NCBI GenBank assembly: GCA_022508845.1 | Contig: JAFLUL010000011.1 | Span: 1-39,495 of the forward strand | From: Oscillospiraceae bacterium | GTDB taxonomy: Bacteria > Bacillota > Clostridia > Oscillospirales > Acutalibacteraceae | DNA: 39,495 nt | Reading direction: 5' to 3' | Shown here: positions 9,238 to 18,836 of the stretch, piece by piece | Layout of the letters: each line of letters begins with the position of its first letter | Position numbering within the stretch: the first letter of the stretch is position 1 | Notes under the pieces: model-generated | Seen by the model: the letters and a program-made list of their open reading frames with translations, nothing else | What the model was told of the DNA's origin: nothing | Database searches by the model: none | Program-made: the position numbers and the translations under genes

Positions 9238-9343
9238 TCAGAGTTCAGAGTTTAGTTTAGGAAAATCGCAAGTGATTTTTGATTATAATGCCAAGCGCAG
9301 ATCCGTTCACTAAACTCTTAACTCTAATATCTAAACTCTTTAG
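9238..9343. repeat. Intergenic inverted element (copy 2)
   Basis: Left arm TTCA-GAGTTCA-GAGTTTA-GTTTAGG, core GGAAAATCGCAAGTGATTTTTGATTATAAT, right arm TAAACTC-TTAACTC-TAATATC-TAAACTC-TTTAG; nearly the same right arm as copy 1. Confidence 0.78.
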
Positions 9344-9353
9344 AAAACACATT

Positions 9354-9704
9354 TCAGTCTTCCGTAATTATCTCCGAAATATCAATCTCTTCCCCGTCTG
9401 CCCAGAGCTTTTCGAGACTGTAGTTCTCTCTTTGATCGGGGGTGAAAATGTGGATAATAACGTCGTGATAGTCAAGAAGTATCCAGCCTGTTGCCTTGCC
9501 CTCAACCTGGCGGGGCTCAAAGCCCGCAAGGCTCATCTGATATTCGGTTTCATCGGCAAGGGAACGAACGTGGGTTGAGGAGGTTCCCGCGGCTATAACA
9601 AAGGCCTCGGTCACTATGGTGAGATCCTCAACCTTAAGAGCCTTTATATCAATAGCCTTTTTCTTATCGAGCGCCTTTACGGCGGTAACTATTTTTTGAT
9701 TCAT
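9354..9704 (-). CDS. rsfS: Ribosome silencing factor RsfS
   Basis: 116 aa; ALDKKKAIDIKALKVEDLTIVTEAFVIAAGTSSTHVRSLADE, GWILLDYHDVIIHIFTPDQRENYSLEKLW. Confidence 0.95.
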   Translation of the reverse strand: MNQKIVTAVKALDKKKAIDIKALKVEDLTIVTEAFVIAAGTSSTHVRSLADETEYQMSLAGFEPRQVEGKATGWILLDYHDVIIHIFTPDQRENYSLEKLWADGEEIDISEIITED

Positions 9705-10873
9705 ATTTCTTTTTCCTTTCTGAGCAAAATCTGATTATAGGCAGAGAGAGTGTCGGGATGAATAGGAAGGCATTTTGCGCTTAATTCCTCTATTGTGAAG
9801 CGAAGTCCCTCTTCCATTGCTGTTTCAAGCGACTCTTTTGCGCGCTCTCGCATATCCCGAACGCCATCGTATTCCCTGTCAGCCGAAATAAAATCCGCAA
9901 CAAACAAAATCTTTTGGAGCAGCGTCATATTCCCTTTTCCCGTTGTATGATAGCGCACAGCGCTCAGAATATCCTCGGGAAGAGAATATTTTTCCCTGAG
10001 ATAAGCTTCACCGGCAATAGCGTGCCAGAGCTTTTTTGATCGCTTTTCAAGCTCCGACAAGCTCACCCCTGCCTTATCAAAGAGGGATTTAGCCTCTTCC
10101 TCGGGCTGTTCTTTCAGAATATCGTGGGCTATTCCGGCGATATACGCCTTATATTCATCCGCGCCGAAACGCTTTGCAAGCTCCTTTGCGGACTCAGCAA
10201 CACACACAGAATGATGATATCGGTAGTCCGACAGCCTTTTTCGCACGTCTTTCAGCAGGAGCTGTTCATCTATTCCGAGATAAAGCCCTTTTTCGGCGAT
10301 ATACTTCTGAGCCTGAGGCGAAACGAGCCCCTCTATACTCTCGCCGTTTTTTTGCCTCTCACGAATCTGAGTTGAGCTTACTTCAAACGGCTCAAACGGC
10401 AAAATGATAACTTTTCCGAATGGTCTTATATTTTTATCGGCAAAATCTTCAAGCTCTGATATGGGAGTGCAGTTGTTTCTTTTAACGGCAACCAAAGTTA
10501 CCTTTTGAAGGATTTCTTTCCAGCGGCGCCATTTATTGAAAATAAGAAGCTGATCTTCTCCGATAACAAATAATATTTCATCCTCGGGATAAAGCTCCTT
10601 AAAAAATGATACCGTATCATAAGAATAGCTCACTCCGCCCCTGCTTATTTCAAAATCGGAAATAACGAACTGCTCTTCCGGGAGCGACAGACGGCAGATA
10701 TTGAGCCTGTCTTCATCCGAAGAATAGGTTTCGCTCTTAAAAGGCGAAACGGCGGCGGGCATAATAATGAGACTGCTCAGCTCTAATTTGCTTAAAAGAT
10801 AATGCGCAAGCTTCGTATGTCCCGAATGCATCGGGTCAAAGCTTCCCCCGAATATCCCTATTTTATCTTTCAT
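9701..10873 (-). CDS. nadD: Nicotinate-nucleotide adenylyltransferase fused to YqeK-type HD hydrolase
   Basis: N-terminal GIFGGSFDPMHSGHTKLA and SSTQIRER; C-terminal YRYHHSVCVAESAKELAKRFG, AGIAHDILKE, LHAD-type KILFVADFISADR. Confidence 0.93.
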   Translation of the reverse strand: MKDKIGIFGGSFDPMHSGHTKLAHYLLSKLELSSLIIMPAAVSPFKSETYSSDEDRLNICRLSLPEEQFVISDFEISRGGVSYSYDTVSFFKELYPEDEILFVIGEDQLLIFNKWRRWKEILQKVTLVAVKRNNCTPISELEDFADKNIRPFGKVIILPFEPFEVSSTQIRERQKNGESIEGLVSPQAQKYIAEKGLYLGIDEQLLLKDVRKRLSDYRYHHSVCVAESAKELAKRFGADEYKAYIAGIAHDILKEQPEEEAKSLFDKAGVSLSELEKRSKKLWHAIAGEAYLREKYSLPEDILSAVRYHTTGKGNMTLLQKILFVADFISADREYDGVRDMRERAKESLETAMEEGLRFTIEELSAKCLPIHPDTLSAYNQILLRKEKEI

Positions 10874-11267
10874 CTTTTTTCTTTTTTATAAGCTTGCTCC
10901 TGCCCTTTTTATCAACAAACGGCGATTTCTTTTTGGGGCGGGAATATTTTTTTTCGGTTGAGGTGTTTTTAACGGCGGTTTTCTTTTTTTCCTCGTGCAG
11001 CTCTTTATTATAGCGATAAAGCACCATAACGCCTCCTATAACCTGAACCACCTCTGCGTTTGTTTTTGCTGCTAATTCCTCCGCCGCCTCGCGCACCGAC
11101 ACGGGCGAGGTTTCGGTTAGCACCTTGAGTTTTATAAGCTCTCTTGCCCTTAAAGCATCGTCCGTTTGCGCTGTGAGCGCGTCGCTTATGCCGCCCTTGC
11201 CCACCTGAAACAGAGGCTCGAGCGAGTTTGCCTCGGCGCGAAGCGCGGCTCTTTCTTTACTTGTCAT
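10863..11267 (-). CDS. yhbY: YhbY-family (CRM domain) RNA-binding protein
   Basis: LEPLFQVGKGGISDALTAQTDDALRARELIKLKVL...AEVVQVIGGVMVLYRYNKE, Lys-rich C-terminus. Confidence 0.9.
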   Translation of the reverse strand: MTSKERAALRAEANSLEPLFQVGKGGISDALTAQTDDALRARELIKLKVLTETSPVSVREAAEELAAKTNAEVVQVIGGVMVLYRYNKELHEEKKKTAVKNTSTEKKYSRPKKKSPFVDKKGRSKLIKKKKDER

Positions 11268-11284
11268 ATAATCTCCTTTATAAC

Positions 11285-11364
11285 TGATTCGGAATTATAA
11301 TATTTATTATAATCAAAAATCGCTTGCCATTTTTCCGAAATTCCGAATTTCTGATTCCGAATTG
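11285..11364. repeat. Intergenic inverted element (copy 3, core inverted relative to copies 1 and 2)
   Basis: Reverse complement contains TTTCGGAAAAATGGCAAGCGATTTTTGATTATAAT, matching the cores of copies 1 and 2; arms are ATTCGGAATT-type 7/8-mers. Confidence 0.72.
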
Positions 11365-11371
11365 ACCTTTA

Positions 11372-11959
11372 TTATATAAATTCCTTAAGCTTCTCTTTCA
11401 AAGCGCGAATAGCGTTTCCCCTGTGGCTCACGGCGTCCTTTTCAACGGCGGAATACTCGGCAAACGAACGCTCGGAGGGATAAAATATCGGGTCATATCC
11501 AAAGCCGTTTTCGCCCTTTGGCTCATAACCTATTTTCCCCTCAACCGTACCCTCAACAACAAAGCTTGTTCCGTCCGGGAAAACGCAGGCGATATTGCTC
11601 ACAAACCTTGCGGTGCGCTCGCTGCAGGGAACGTTTTCAAGCTCTTTGAGCAGATATGCTATTTTTTCATCATAGGGGGTGTTTTCTCCGTGATATCGTG
11701 CGGAATAAACTCCCGGCGCGCCGTTTAACGCGTCAACGCAAAGGCCGGAATCGTCCGCAATGCATGGCATTAAGCTGTCAGCACAGCCTGAGCGGGCTTT
11801 GAGCAGAGCGTTTTCGGCAAAGGTGGAGCCGGTTTCTTCAACCTCGTTTAATATAACTCCGCACTCGAAATCGAGAAACACGTTTATACCCATAGGAGCT
11901 AAAATGCGGTGCAGCTCCTCGCGCTTTTTCATATTATGAGTGGCGATTAAAAAATCCAA
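11372..11959 (-). CDS. rdgB: XTP/dITP diphosphatase (RdgB/HAM1)
   Basis: [69 protein letters not shown]. Confidence 0.95.
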   Translation of the reverse strand: MDFLIATHNMKKREELHRILAPMGINVFLDFECGVILNEVEETGSTFAENALLKARSGCADSLMPCIADDSGLCVDALNGAPGVYSARYHGENTPYDEKIAYLLKELENVPCSERTARFVSNIACVFPDGTSFVVEGTVEGKIGYEPKGENGFGYDPIFYPSERSFAEYSAVEKDAVSHRGNAIRALKEKLKEFI

Positions 11960-13430
11960 ACAGACCCCTTCTCTCTTTCTTTTTCGGCTTTTCTTCCTCT
12001 GCAGGAAGCTCTTCGGGAACTTCTACGGGCGTTATCTCTTTTTCAGCGGGAGCTTCGGTTTCAACAGAAATCTCTTCCCTGATCGGAGCTTCTTCGGGAG
12101 CTATCTCCTCCTCGGAGGGGGATTCTTCCTCGGGAATTACCTCTTCTTCTGCAGGAGCTTCGGTTTCTTCGATCATTTGCTCATAAGCTGTCTCTTCGGG
12201 CGAGTAAAGCTCGCTATAAACTTGTTCTTCGATATGGATTTCCCGGTTTTCCTGAGGAGCTTGTTCTGTTTCTTCATCTGCTTCTTCAAAGTCTTTTTCT
12301 GCTTCTTCGTAAGAAGAGGCGTCCTCTTGTCCCTCGTCAGGCTCGACAGAAAGGAGGTTTTCGTCCTCTTCGTATAATCCAGCGAGTAGTTCTCCAGCAG
12401 CCTTTGCGAGCTGCTCAAGATCTTCCTGGCCCTCTTCCTCCTGCGGGACATAGTTTTGGTATTCTTCGCTGTTGATAAGTCCTTCAAGCGAGTTTTCATT
12501 TTCGTCATCCTCCAATTTATCCGCCTCTTGGAACAGGCTCTTTGCAAACGCAGCGGGATCAAACGGTTGAAGATCGTCCAGCCCCTCGCCAACGCCTATA
12601 AATTTTACAGGTATCTTAAGATCGTTTTTAATTGAAAGCACAACTCCGCCTCTGGCGGTGCCGTCGAGCTTTGTTAAAACAATTCCGGTAAGCTCCGTTA
12701 CTCCGGCGAACTCCCTTGCCTGATTTACGGCGTTTTGCCCTGTTACGGCGTCCAGAACCAAAAGCACCTCTCTGTCGGCATAGGGCAACTCCTTATCCAT
12801 AACCCGGTAAATTTTCCCGAGCTCCTCCATAAGGTTCTTTTTGTTGTGAAGGCGGCCGGCGGTGTCGAGAATTATTATATCGCAGTTTCTGGCTATACCG
12901 GCCTGAATGGTATCGTAAACAACGGCGGCGGGGTCAGCGCCCTCTTTATGCTTAACTATGTCAACTCCCGCTCTCTCCGCCCAAACATCGAGCTGGTCTA
13001 TTGCTGCGGCGCGGAAGGTATCTGCGGCGCCCAAAATCACCTTTTTGCCCTGGGATTTATACATTGCCGCCATTTTGCCGATGGTTGTTGTTTTTCCGGC
13101 TCCGTTAACTCCTATCATAAGAATTACCGAAGGAATTGTTATAAGTCCCATATCCTCGCCGCCGTAAAGCAGGTCGGCGATTATGCTTTGAAGCTCCTTT
13201 TTAACCTCGGAGGGCTTTTTTATCTTTTCGCTCTTAACTCTGTCCTTAAGCTCTTCAACTACCTGAACGGCGGTGGTAACTCCAACATCGCCCATAACAA
13301 GTATTTCCTCAAGCTCGGTATAGAGATTCTCTTCAAACGAATCGAAAGAATCGAGCATATCGTCTATTGCGCCGGACATCTTGTTTCTGGTCTTTGAAAG
13401 ACCGAAGTTTATCTTTTTAAAAATTGCCAT
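11934..13430 (-). CDS. ftsY: Signal recognition particle receptor FtsY with long acidic C-terminal extension
   Basis: NG domain: [80 protein letters not shown]. Then about 190 aa of Glu-rich sequence ending [18 protein letters not shown]. Confidence 0.95.
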   Translation of the reverse strand: MAIFKKINFGLSKTRNKMSGAIDDMLDSFDSFEENLYTELEEILVMGDVGVTTAVQVVEELKDRVKSEKIKKPSEVKKELQSIIADLLYGGEDMGLITIPSVILMIGVNGAGKTTTIGKMAAMYKSQGKKVILGAADTFRAAAIDQLDVWAERAGVDIVKHKEGADPAAVVYDTIQAGIARNCDIIILDTAGRLHNKKNLMEELGKIYRVMDKELPYADREVLLVLDAVTGQNAVNQAREFAGVTELTGIVLTKLDGTARGGVVLSIKNDLKIPVKFIGVGEGLDDLQPFDPAAFAKSLFQEADKLEDDENENSLEGLINSEEYQNYVPQEEEGQEDLEQLAKAAGELLAGLYEEDENLLSVEPDEGQEDASSYEEAEKDFEEADEETEQAPQENREIHIEEQVYSELYSPEETAYEQMIEETEAPAEEEVIPEEESPSEEEIAPEEAPIREEISVETEAPAEKEITPVEVPEELPAEEEKPKKKERRGLFGFFNRHS

Positions 13431-13442
13431 TGCCTATTCTCC

Positions 13443-16400
13443 TTATTCCTCAAGCTGCAGTTCTTCAACAAGCTGAGCGGTGTTCAGCTCCAGAAGCTTT
13501 GAAACACCGTGCTCCGACATTGTTACTCCGTAGAGTATGTCCGCCTCTTCCATTGTTCCCCGGCGGTGGGTTATAAGAATAAACTGGGTGTTTGCCGTCA
13601 TCATACGTACATACTGGGCGTATCTTCCAACGTTAACATCGTCAAGCGCGGCCTCAACCTCGTCAAAAATGCAAAACGGCGCGGGACGGACTTTCAGTAT
13701 TGCAAACAGCAGCGCCACCGCCGTTAGGCCCTTTTCGCCGCCCGAAAGCAGACTTATGTTTTTAACGTTCTTGCCCGGAGGCTGAGCCTTTATGTTTATG
13801 CCGCATTCAAGAATATCGTTTTCATCTTCAAGAGTGAGCTCGGCGCTTCCTCCCAAAAACAGCTCGGTAAAGGTCTGCTTAAAGGCGTTGTTTATTGCGT
13901 TAAAGCGGTCAAGGAACAGCTCGCTCATCTTTTGGGTAAGCTCATCTATCATCTTTAGCAGCTCTTTTTTTGACTTTTCAACATCCTCAACCTGCTTTGA
14001 AAGAAACTCATAGCGCTGGGAGACCTCTTTATATTCGTCAATTGCCGCAACGTTTACGTTCCCGAGAGCCTTGATCTGCGCCCTTAATTCGCTCAGCCGC
14101 TTATTTGCGGCGGGGGCGTTTTCTATCGGCTTTGCTATTTCGGAAGCCTCGCGGCGGGTTAAGGAATATTCCTCATAGAGCTTGCGCTCGGTTTCCTCCT
14201 CCTCGCGTTCAAGGGTGAGCCTTCTCTCTTCAAGCCTTACAGTTTCAGCTCCGAGACGCTCTTTTTCATCGTTTTTGGCCTTTTCTGCGTCCCTTGCCTC
14301 AACCTGAGCCTTTTCGGTCTGCTCGCGCTTTTCAATAAGCTTTCCTATTGAGCGGTTATTTTCGGCTATCTGATCCCTTAACGCCCTTGCGGCGCCCTTC
14401 GCGGCTTCAAGATTTTTTGTAAGCTCGGCGTTTTTCGCATCTATCTCACCGAGTTCATTTTCAAGCTGAACGCGCCTTGACTTCATTTCGCCTCTGCGCT
14501 TATCAAAATCGGCAGCCTGCTCTTCCTTTGCCTGACGCTCCTGAAGGCAGGAGGCGATATTCATATTAACTTCCGAAAGGGCATCGTTTATGCGCTCGCG
14601 CTCGGAGAGCATTTCATCGTGGCCGCCGGTTAAAACGCTGAGCTCATTTTCAGCGGTGAGCCTCTGCTTTTCAAGCTCTTTCAGCTTGTTTTCGGCGTTT
14701 TCAATGGCGCTGTTTAAGCCTGCCGTTCGCTTTTCGTTTGCCTTCAGCTCCGATAAAAGCTCTGTTAATACCGAGGTATTTTCATTTATAACCGAAACAG
14801 TTAATGCCAATGCGCTTTCGGCTGAGGTTTTAACCTCGCTGCCCTCAATTATCTCGGCGCTTATACCGTCATACCGCGCTCTTTCGGCTGATGCCGCCTC
14901 AGCAGCGGTTTTCACCTCTGCGTTTGCCATTTCAAGCTCAACAGAAAGCTTTTCGGTCTGCTTTTGAAGGGCTTCGGCCTCGCTCTTTCGGGTAAAGAAG
15001 CCCGCGCTGTTTATCTTTGAGCCGCCCGTCATTGAGCCTCCGGCGTTTATTACCTGGCCGTCCAGAGTTACTATCTTAAATCTGTAATTAAATTTTTTCG
15101 CTATAATAACGGCGGTGTCAAGATCCTCCGCAACGGCAGTTCGCCCTAAAAGCGACTTTACTATATTATCATATTCGGGATCATAGGAGATCAGCTCGCT
15201 CGCTATGCCTACAAACCCGAACTGATCGTCCAGCCCTTTTTCATCAAGGGTTCTGCCCTTAACGGCGTTCATCGGCAAAAAGGTGGCTCGTCCGGCGTTC
15301 AGATTTTTAAGCGTGTTTATTGCTCGCTTCGCGTCGTTTTCGGTTTCGGTTACTATGTTTTGAACCGCGCCGCCGAGGGCTGTTTCAATTGCGGTTGTAT
15401 ACTGCGAGGGAACGGTTATGAGCTGAAACACCGTTCCGCGTATGCCCCTGAGAGTGCCGTGGGATTTTTCGCGCATAACGGCTTTAACGCTGCCCTGATA
15501 GCCCTCCATATTTTTTTCGGTGTCCTGCAAAAACTTAAGCCTCTGCTTTGCAGAAAGCAGCTCAAGCTGTCTTGCTTCGCACGCCGCCTTTTTATCGGCA
15601 AGCCTTTCCTCGCTCTTTTTGAGCTTAAGCCCTACTCCCGAGCGCATATTGCTCAGCGACTGCAATCCGTTTACGGCGTTTTGAAGCTCTGTTTCCTGAG
15701 TTTTTTTGCGCTCTTCAAGCTCCTTTGCTGTTTCTTTTCGCTTTTCAATTGCCGCCCTTATATCGAGCGCGCGGTTATTTATCTCCTCAACGGACGAAAG
15801 CGCGGCGCTCTTTTCTATCTGCGCGTTGGCAATGAGCGAAGCTATGTTTGCCAAAGCTGAATTTTTTTGGTTATATTCGTCGGAATATTCCTCATCGCGG
15901 CTCTTAAGACCCGCCATTTCGTTTGTTAAGGACATAAGCCGGTTTTTGAGGTCTTCTATAACCCCGTCAAGCTCCTTAATTCTTTGGAGGACGGCGTTTT
16001 TTTCGTTTTCGGTGTGCTCAATAGACTCATCCTGAAGAAGAATGTCCCTTTTAACGCGGTCGGCGTTTTCGTTATTGTGGAGTATGGAGTTTTCATAAAC
16101 GGCAGCATCAGAATCAAGGGCTGAGGCCTGTTCCTCCGTTTTAACGTTTTTGCTCCGTATATTTTCAATATTTACGTTTATTTCTCTTATTTCATCGGCA
16201 GAACCGTCAATTATCTCCGAAAGGCGCATAAGCTCATTCACAACGCCGTCATACTGCGCTCTTGCAACGTCCAGCTTATTTGCCTGCTCTCTTATCTGAC
16301 CGGCGCTGTTTTCAAGCGTTCTGAGCCACAAACCTATCTGCAGCTCCTTGCGCTCGGCTGCAAGCAGCAAGAACTGCTGAGCCTTTATGCTCTGCTTTTC

Positions 16401-17015
16401 AAGGGGGCCAACGCGCGAAGCAAGCTCGCCCACTATATCGCGCAGTCGGACTAAGTTTTCCTCCGTTTGATTAAGCCTCTTGTTTGCATCGGCACGGCGA
16501 TAGCGGTAATGCGAGATTCCCGCCGCCTCCTCAAACATATCCCTGCGGTTTTCGCTCTTGGCGGAAACAAGCTCGTCCACCTTGCCCTGACTTACCATTG
16601 AATAGCCGTCACGTCCGAGACCCGTGTCCATAAACAGCTCGTTTACATCGCGCAGGCGGACGGATTTTGAATTTATCAGATACGCGCTCTCTCCGGAGCG
16701 GTAATAACGCCTTGTTACACTTATTTCCTTATCGGGGTGATTGAGCGCGCCGTCGGAATTATCGAGTCTGAGAGTTACCTCCGCAAAGCCCAGAGCGCGG
16801 CGCGAGGAGGTTCCGCTGAAAATAACGTCCTCCATCTTTGAGCCTCTGAGCGACTTTGTTGACTGCTCGCCCAAAACCCAGCGGACGGCGTCGGAGATAT
16901 TGCTCTTGCCGCTGCCGTTGGGACCTACAACGCCTGTTATTCCGGTGCCGAACGACAGCACCGTTTTATCGGGGAAGGACTTAAAGCCCTGAATTTCCAA
17001 TGCTTTTAAATACAT
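13443..17015 (-). CDS. smc: Chromosome segregation protein SMC
   Basis: 1190 aa; GVVGPNGSGKSNISDAVRWVLGEQS, coiled coils, hinge GGSMTGGS, LLSGGEKGLTAVALLFAILKVRPAPFCIFDEVEAALDD. Confidence 0.97.
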   Translation of the reverse strand: MYLKALEIQGFKSFPDKTVLSFGTGITGVVGPNGSGKSNISDAVRWVLGEQSTKSLRGSKMEDVIFSGTSSRRALGFAEVTLRLDNSDGALNHPDKEISVTRRYYRSGESAYLINSKSVRLRDVNELFMDTGLGRDGYSMVSQGKVDELVSAKSENRRDMFEEAAGISHYRYRRADANKRLNQTEENLVRLRDIVGELASRVGPLEKQSIKAQQFLLLAAERKELQIGLWLRTLENSAGQIREQANKLDVARAQYDGVVNELMRLSEIIDGSADEIREINVNIENIRSKNVKTEEQASALDSDAAVYENSILHNNENADRVKRDILLQDESIEHTENEKNAVLQRIKELDGVIEDLKNRLMSLTNEMAGLKSRDEEYSDEYNQKNSALANIASLIANAQIEKSAALSSVEEINNRALDIRAAIEKRKETAKELEERKKTQETELQNAVNGLQSLSNMRSGVGLKLKKSEERLADKKAACEARQLELLSAKQRLKFLQDTEKNMEGYQGSVKAVMREKSHGTLRGIRGTVFQLITVPSQYTTAIETALGGAVQNIVTETENDAKRAINTLKNLNAGRATFLPMNAVKGRTLDEKGLDDQFGFVGIASELISYDPEYDNIVKSLLGRTAVAEDLDTAVIIAKKFNYRFKIVTLDGQVINAGGSMTGGSKINSAGFFTRKSEAEALQKQTEKLSVELEMANAEVKTAAEAASAERARYDGISAEIIEGSEVKTSAESALALTVSVINENTSVLTELLSELKANEKRTAGLNSAIENAENKLKELEKQRLTAENELSVLTGGHDEMLSERERINDALSEVNMNIASCLQERQAKEEQAADFDKRRGEMKSRRVQLENELGEIDAKNAELTKNLEAAKGAARALRDQIAENNRSIGKLIEKREQTEKAQVEARDAEKAKNDEKERLGAETVRLEERRLTLEREEEETERKLYEEYSLTRREASEIAKPIENAPAANKRLSELRAQIKALGNVNVAAIDEYKEVSQRYEFLSKQVEDVEKSKKELLKMIDELTQKMSELFLDRFNAINNAFKQTFTELFLGGSAELTLEDENDILECGINIKAQPPGKNVKNISLLSGGEKGLTAVALLFAILKVRPAPFCIFDEVEAALDDVNVGRYAQYVRMMTANTQFILITHRRGTMEEADILYGVTMSEHGVSKLLELNTAQLVEELQLEE

Positions 17016-17046
17016 TACCTGTTTTCCTTTCGGGGGACTAAGTTTA

Positions 17047-17185
17047 CACTGAGTAATTACAGCGTACAGATTGCGCAGTCAGATTTTATAAAGCTGACGC
17101 AGGCATACTTTCGTATGTCAAGCAAAATGGCGAAAAATATGCACGCAAGGTGTGCGCCAAGGGGTAAGCCGGTAATTATTCAGTG
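17047..17185. repeat. MITE-like element with terminal inverted repeats
   Basis: CACTGAGTAATTAC (17047-17060) versus GTAATTATTCAGTG (17172-17185): 14-nt TIRs with one mismatch; internal CATAC-TTTC-GTATG hairpin. Confidence 0.72.
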
Positions 17186-18168
17186 GTCACCTGAGGGCGG
17201 TATTTTTCCGCTTTTTCGCTCTCCCTTATTTTAATGGTATATCCTATATTATTAAAAAATATTTTATTGTTTTTTTTCTGTCCTGCCGCCTTTGAAACTT
17301 CTCCGGGAGAAACAAAAACGGTGTAGTTCCCCTGCGGCTTATTTTTAAGCTCTTCAAAAACGGCGGTTTTATATATTTCGCTCTCGCAGAGCTCTCTGAA
17401 CGCCGGATGATAAACTCCCGCAACAAAGCTTTCTTCAACGTTTCCGCCTGAATGAAGCCCAACACGAATTACATTTATATTATTATCATAAAAGAGCTTT
17501 ATGAGCTTTGCGCACAATGAAACGCTGTTTTGAAGCTCGGGGGGCGAATAATCCCCGCTGCGATAGAGAGAGCAAAGCTTTGTTCCCGAGAGGACTGCCG
17601 TTGGATAAATCCTAACGGTGTCCGGCTTTAGCTTAATAAACTCCTCGGCGGTAAAAACATCCTTTTCATCGCTGCTGCCGTAAAGCCCCGTCATCATCTG
17701 AAGGCCTAAGGAAAAGCCGAAATCTTTTATGAGAGCCGAAGCTCTGACTGTGTCCTCCGGAGTGTGTCCGCGCTCGTTTTTTAGTAAAACGTCATTTGCC
17801 ATACTCTGCGCGCCGAGCTCAATTGACGTTACGCCATAGCTTTTAAGAAAATCAAGCTCTTCTTCGTCTATGCAGTCGGGTCTGGTTGAAACGCGGATGC
17901 CCGAAAAATCGTCCTTAAGATATTTTGCCGCCGTTTCAAGACACATTTTTTGAATATTCCTGCTGATAGCGGTAAAGCTGCCTCCGAAAAACGCAATTTC
18001 ACTGTTTTCTTTTTCATGGGGCGTTTTTTTTGCAGTTTCGCAGGCTGAAATTATTTCCTCCCGCGTTATTCCCGCGCCTGAACCGGAAATTGCCCGCTGA
18101 TCGCAGAATATGCAGCTGTGAGGGCAGCCCATATGGGGCACGAAAAGAGAGACGTTTATATGCTTCAT
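17176..18168 (-). CDS. Elp3-like radical SAM protein
   Basis: CX3CX2C cluster motif GCPHSCIFCDQR, AFFGGSFTAIS, STRPDCIDEEELDFLKSYGVTSIELGAQSM. Confidence 0.92.
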   Translation of the reverse strand: MKHINVSLFVPHMGCPHSCIFCDQRAISGSGAGITREEIISACETAKKTPHEKENSEIAFFGGSFTAISRNIQKMCLETAAKYLKDDFSGIRVSTRPDCIDEEELDFLKSYGVTSIELGAQSMANDVLLKNERGHTPEDTVRASALIKDFGFSLGLQMMTGLYGSSDEKDVFTAEEFIKLKPDTVRIYPTAVLSGTKLCSLYRSGDYSPPELQNSVSLCAKLIKLFYDNNINVIRVGLHSGGNVEESFVAGVYHPAFRELCESEIYKTAVFEELKNKPQGNYTVFVSPGEVSKAAGQKKNNKIFFNNIGYTIKIRESEKAEKYRPQVTTE

Positions 18169-18836
18169 AGCTTAATGCCCATAAGGATAAGAGCTTCCTT
18201 CGCGGCCTCCTGCTCGGCCTTTTTTTTGGAATGGCCTATGCCGGTTGAGATGCAGTTCGAATTAAGATAAACTTCAACGGTGAAGGTTTTATCGTGAGCC
18301 GGTCCCGATTCCGCTGCGAGAACATAGCTTAAATGCTCGTCGGGATTTCTCTGAACGACCTCCTGAAGCTTTGTTTTATAATCGGTTACAAGAGAAACGT
18401 CCATTTCGGCAGTCTTTATAAAGCGCAGAACAAACTTGCGGGCTGAGGCAATACCGCCGTCGAGATAAATTGCCGCTATAACACTCTCAAAAGCATCGGA
18501 AACTATGCTCGGCCGCTCGCTGCCGCCGGACATAAGCTCGCCCTTGCCGAGCTTTATGTATTTTCCGAGGTCAATTTTTTCGGCGAATTTAGCAAGCGAC
18601 TTTTCGCACACAGCCGCGGCTCTGAGCTTTGTGAGCTCGCCCTCGGGAGTTCCCGGCATAGCCTTAAAGAGATATTCTGCTGTTATGAAGCCCAAAACCG
18701 AATCCCCGAGAAACTCAAGGCGCTCGTTATTCTGATGTTTGCCCTTTTCATTTGCATAGGACGAATGAGTTAAGGCGAGACTTAATAGCTCTTTATTTTT
18801 AAATGTATAGCCCAGTTTTTCTTCAAGCTCTTTCAT
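18165..18836 (-). CDS. rnc: Ribonuclease III
   Basis: Signature [23 protein letters not shown]-terminal ds[21 protein letters not shown]. Confidence 0.96.
   Translation of the reverse strand: MKELEEKLGYTFKNKELLSLALTHSSYANEKGKHQNNERLEFLGDSVLGFITAEYLFKAMPGTPEGELTKLRAAAVCEKSLAKFAEKIDLGKYIKLGKGELMSGGSERPSIVSDAFESVIAAIYLDGGIASARKFVLRFIKTAEMDVSLVTDYKTKLQEVVQRNPDEHLSYVLAAESGPAHDKTFTVEVYLNSNCISTGIGHSKKKAEQEAAKEALILMGIKL

Noticed and set aside
11940-12592. ORFs overlapping the acidic tail of ftsY (11940..12377 + and 12173..12592 -)
   Set aside because: Low-complexity shadow frames of the Glu-rich coding sequence; no RBS or recognisable domain.
12735-13397. 220-aa plus-strand ORF opposite ftsY
   Set aside because: Antisense to the conserved FtsY NG domain; stop-free frame explained by codon composition.
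15360-15860. 166-aa plus-strand ORF opposite smc
   Set aside because: Antisense to SMC, no family features; several similar shadows lie across smc, secA, topA and ddl.
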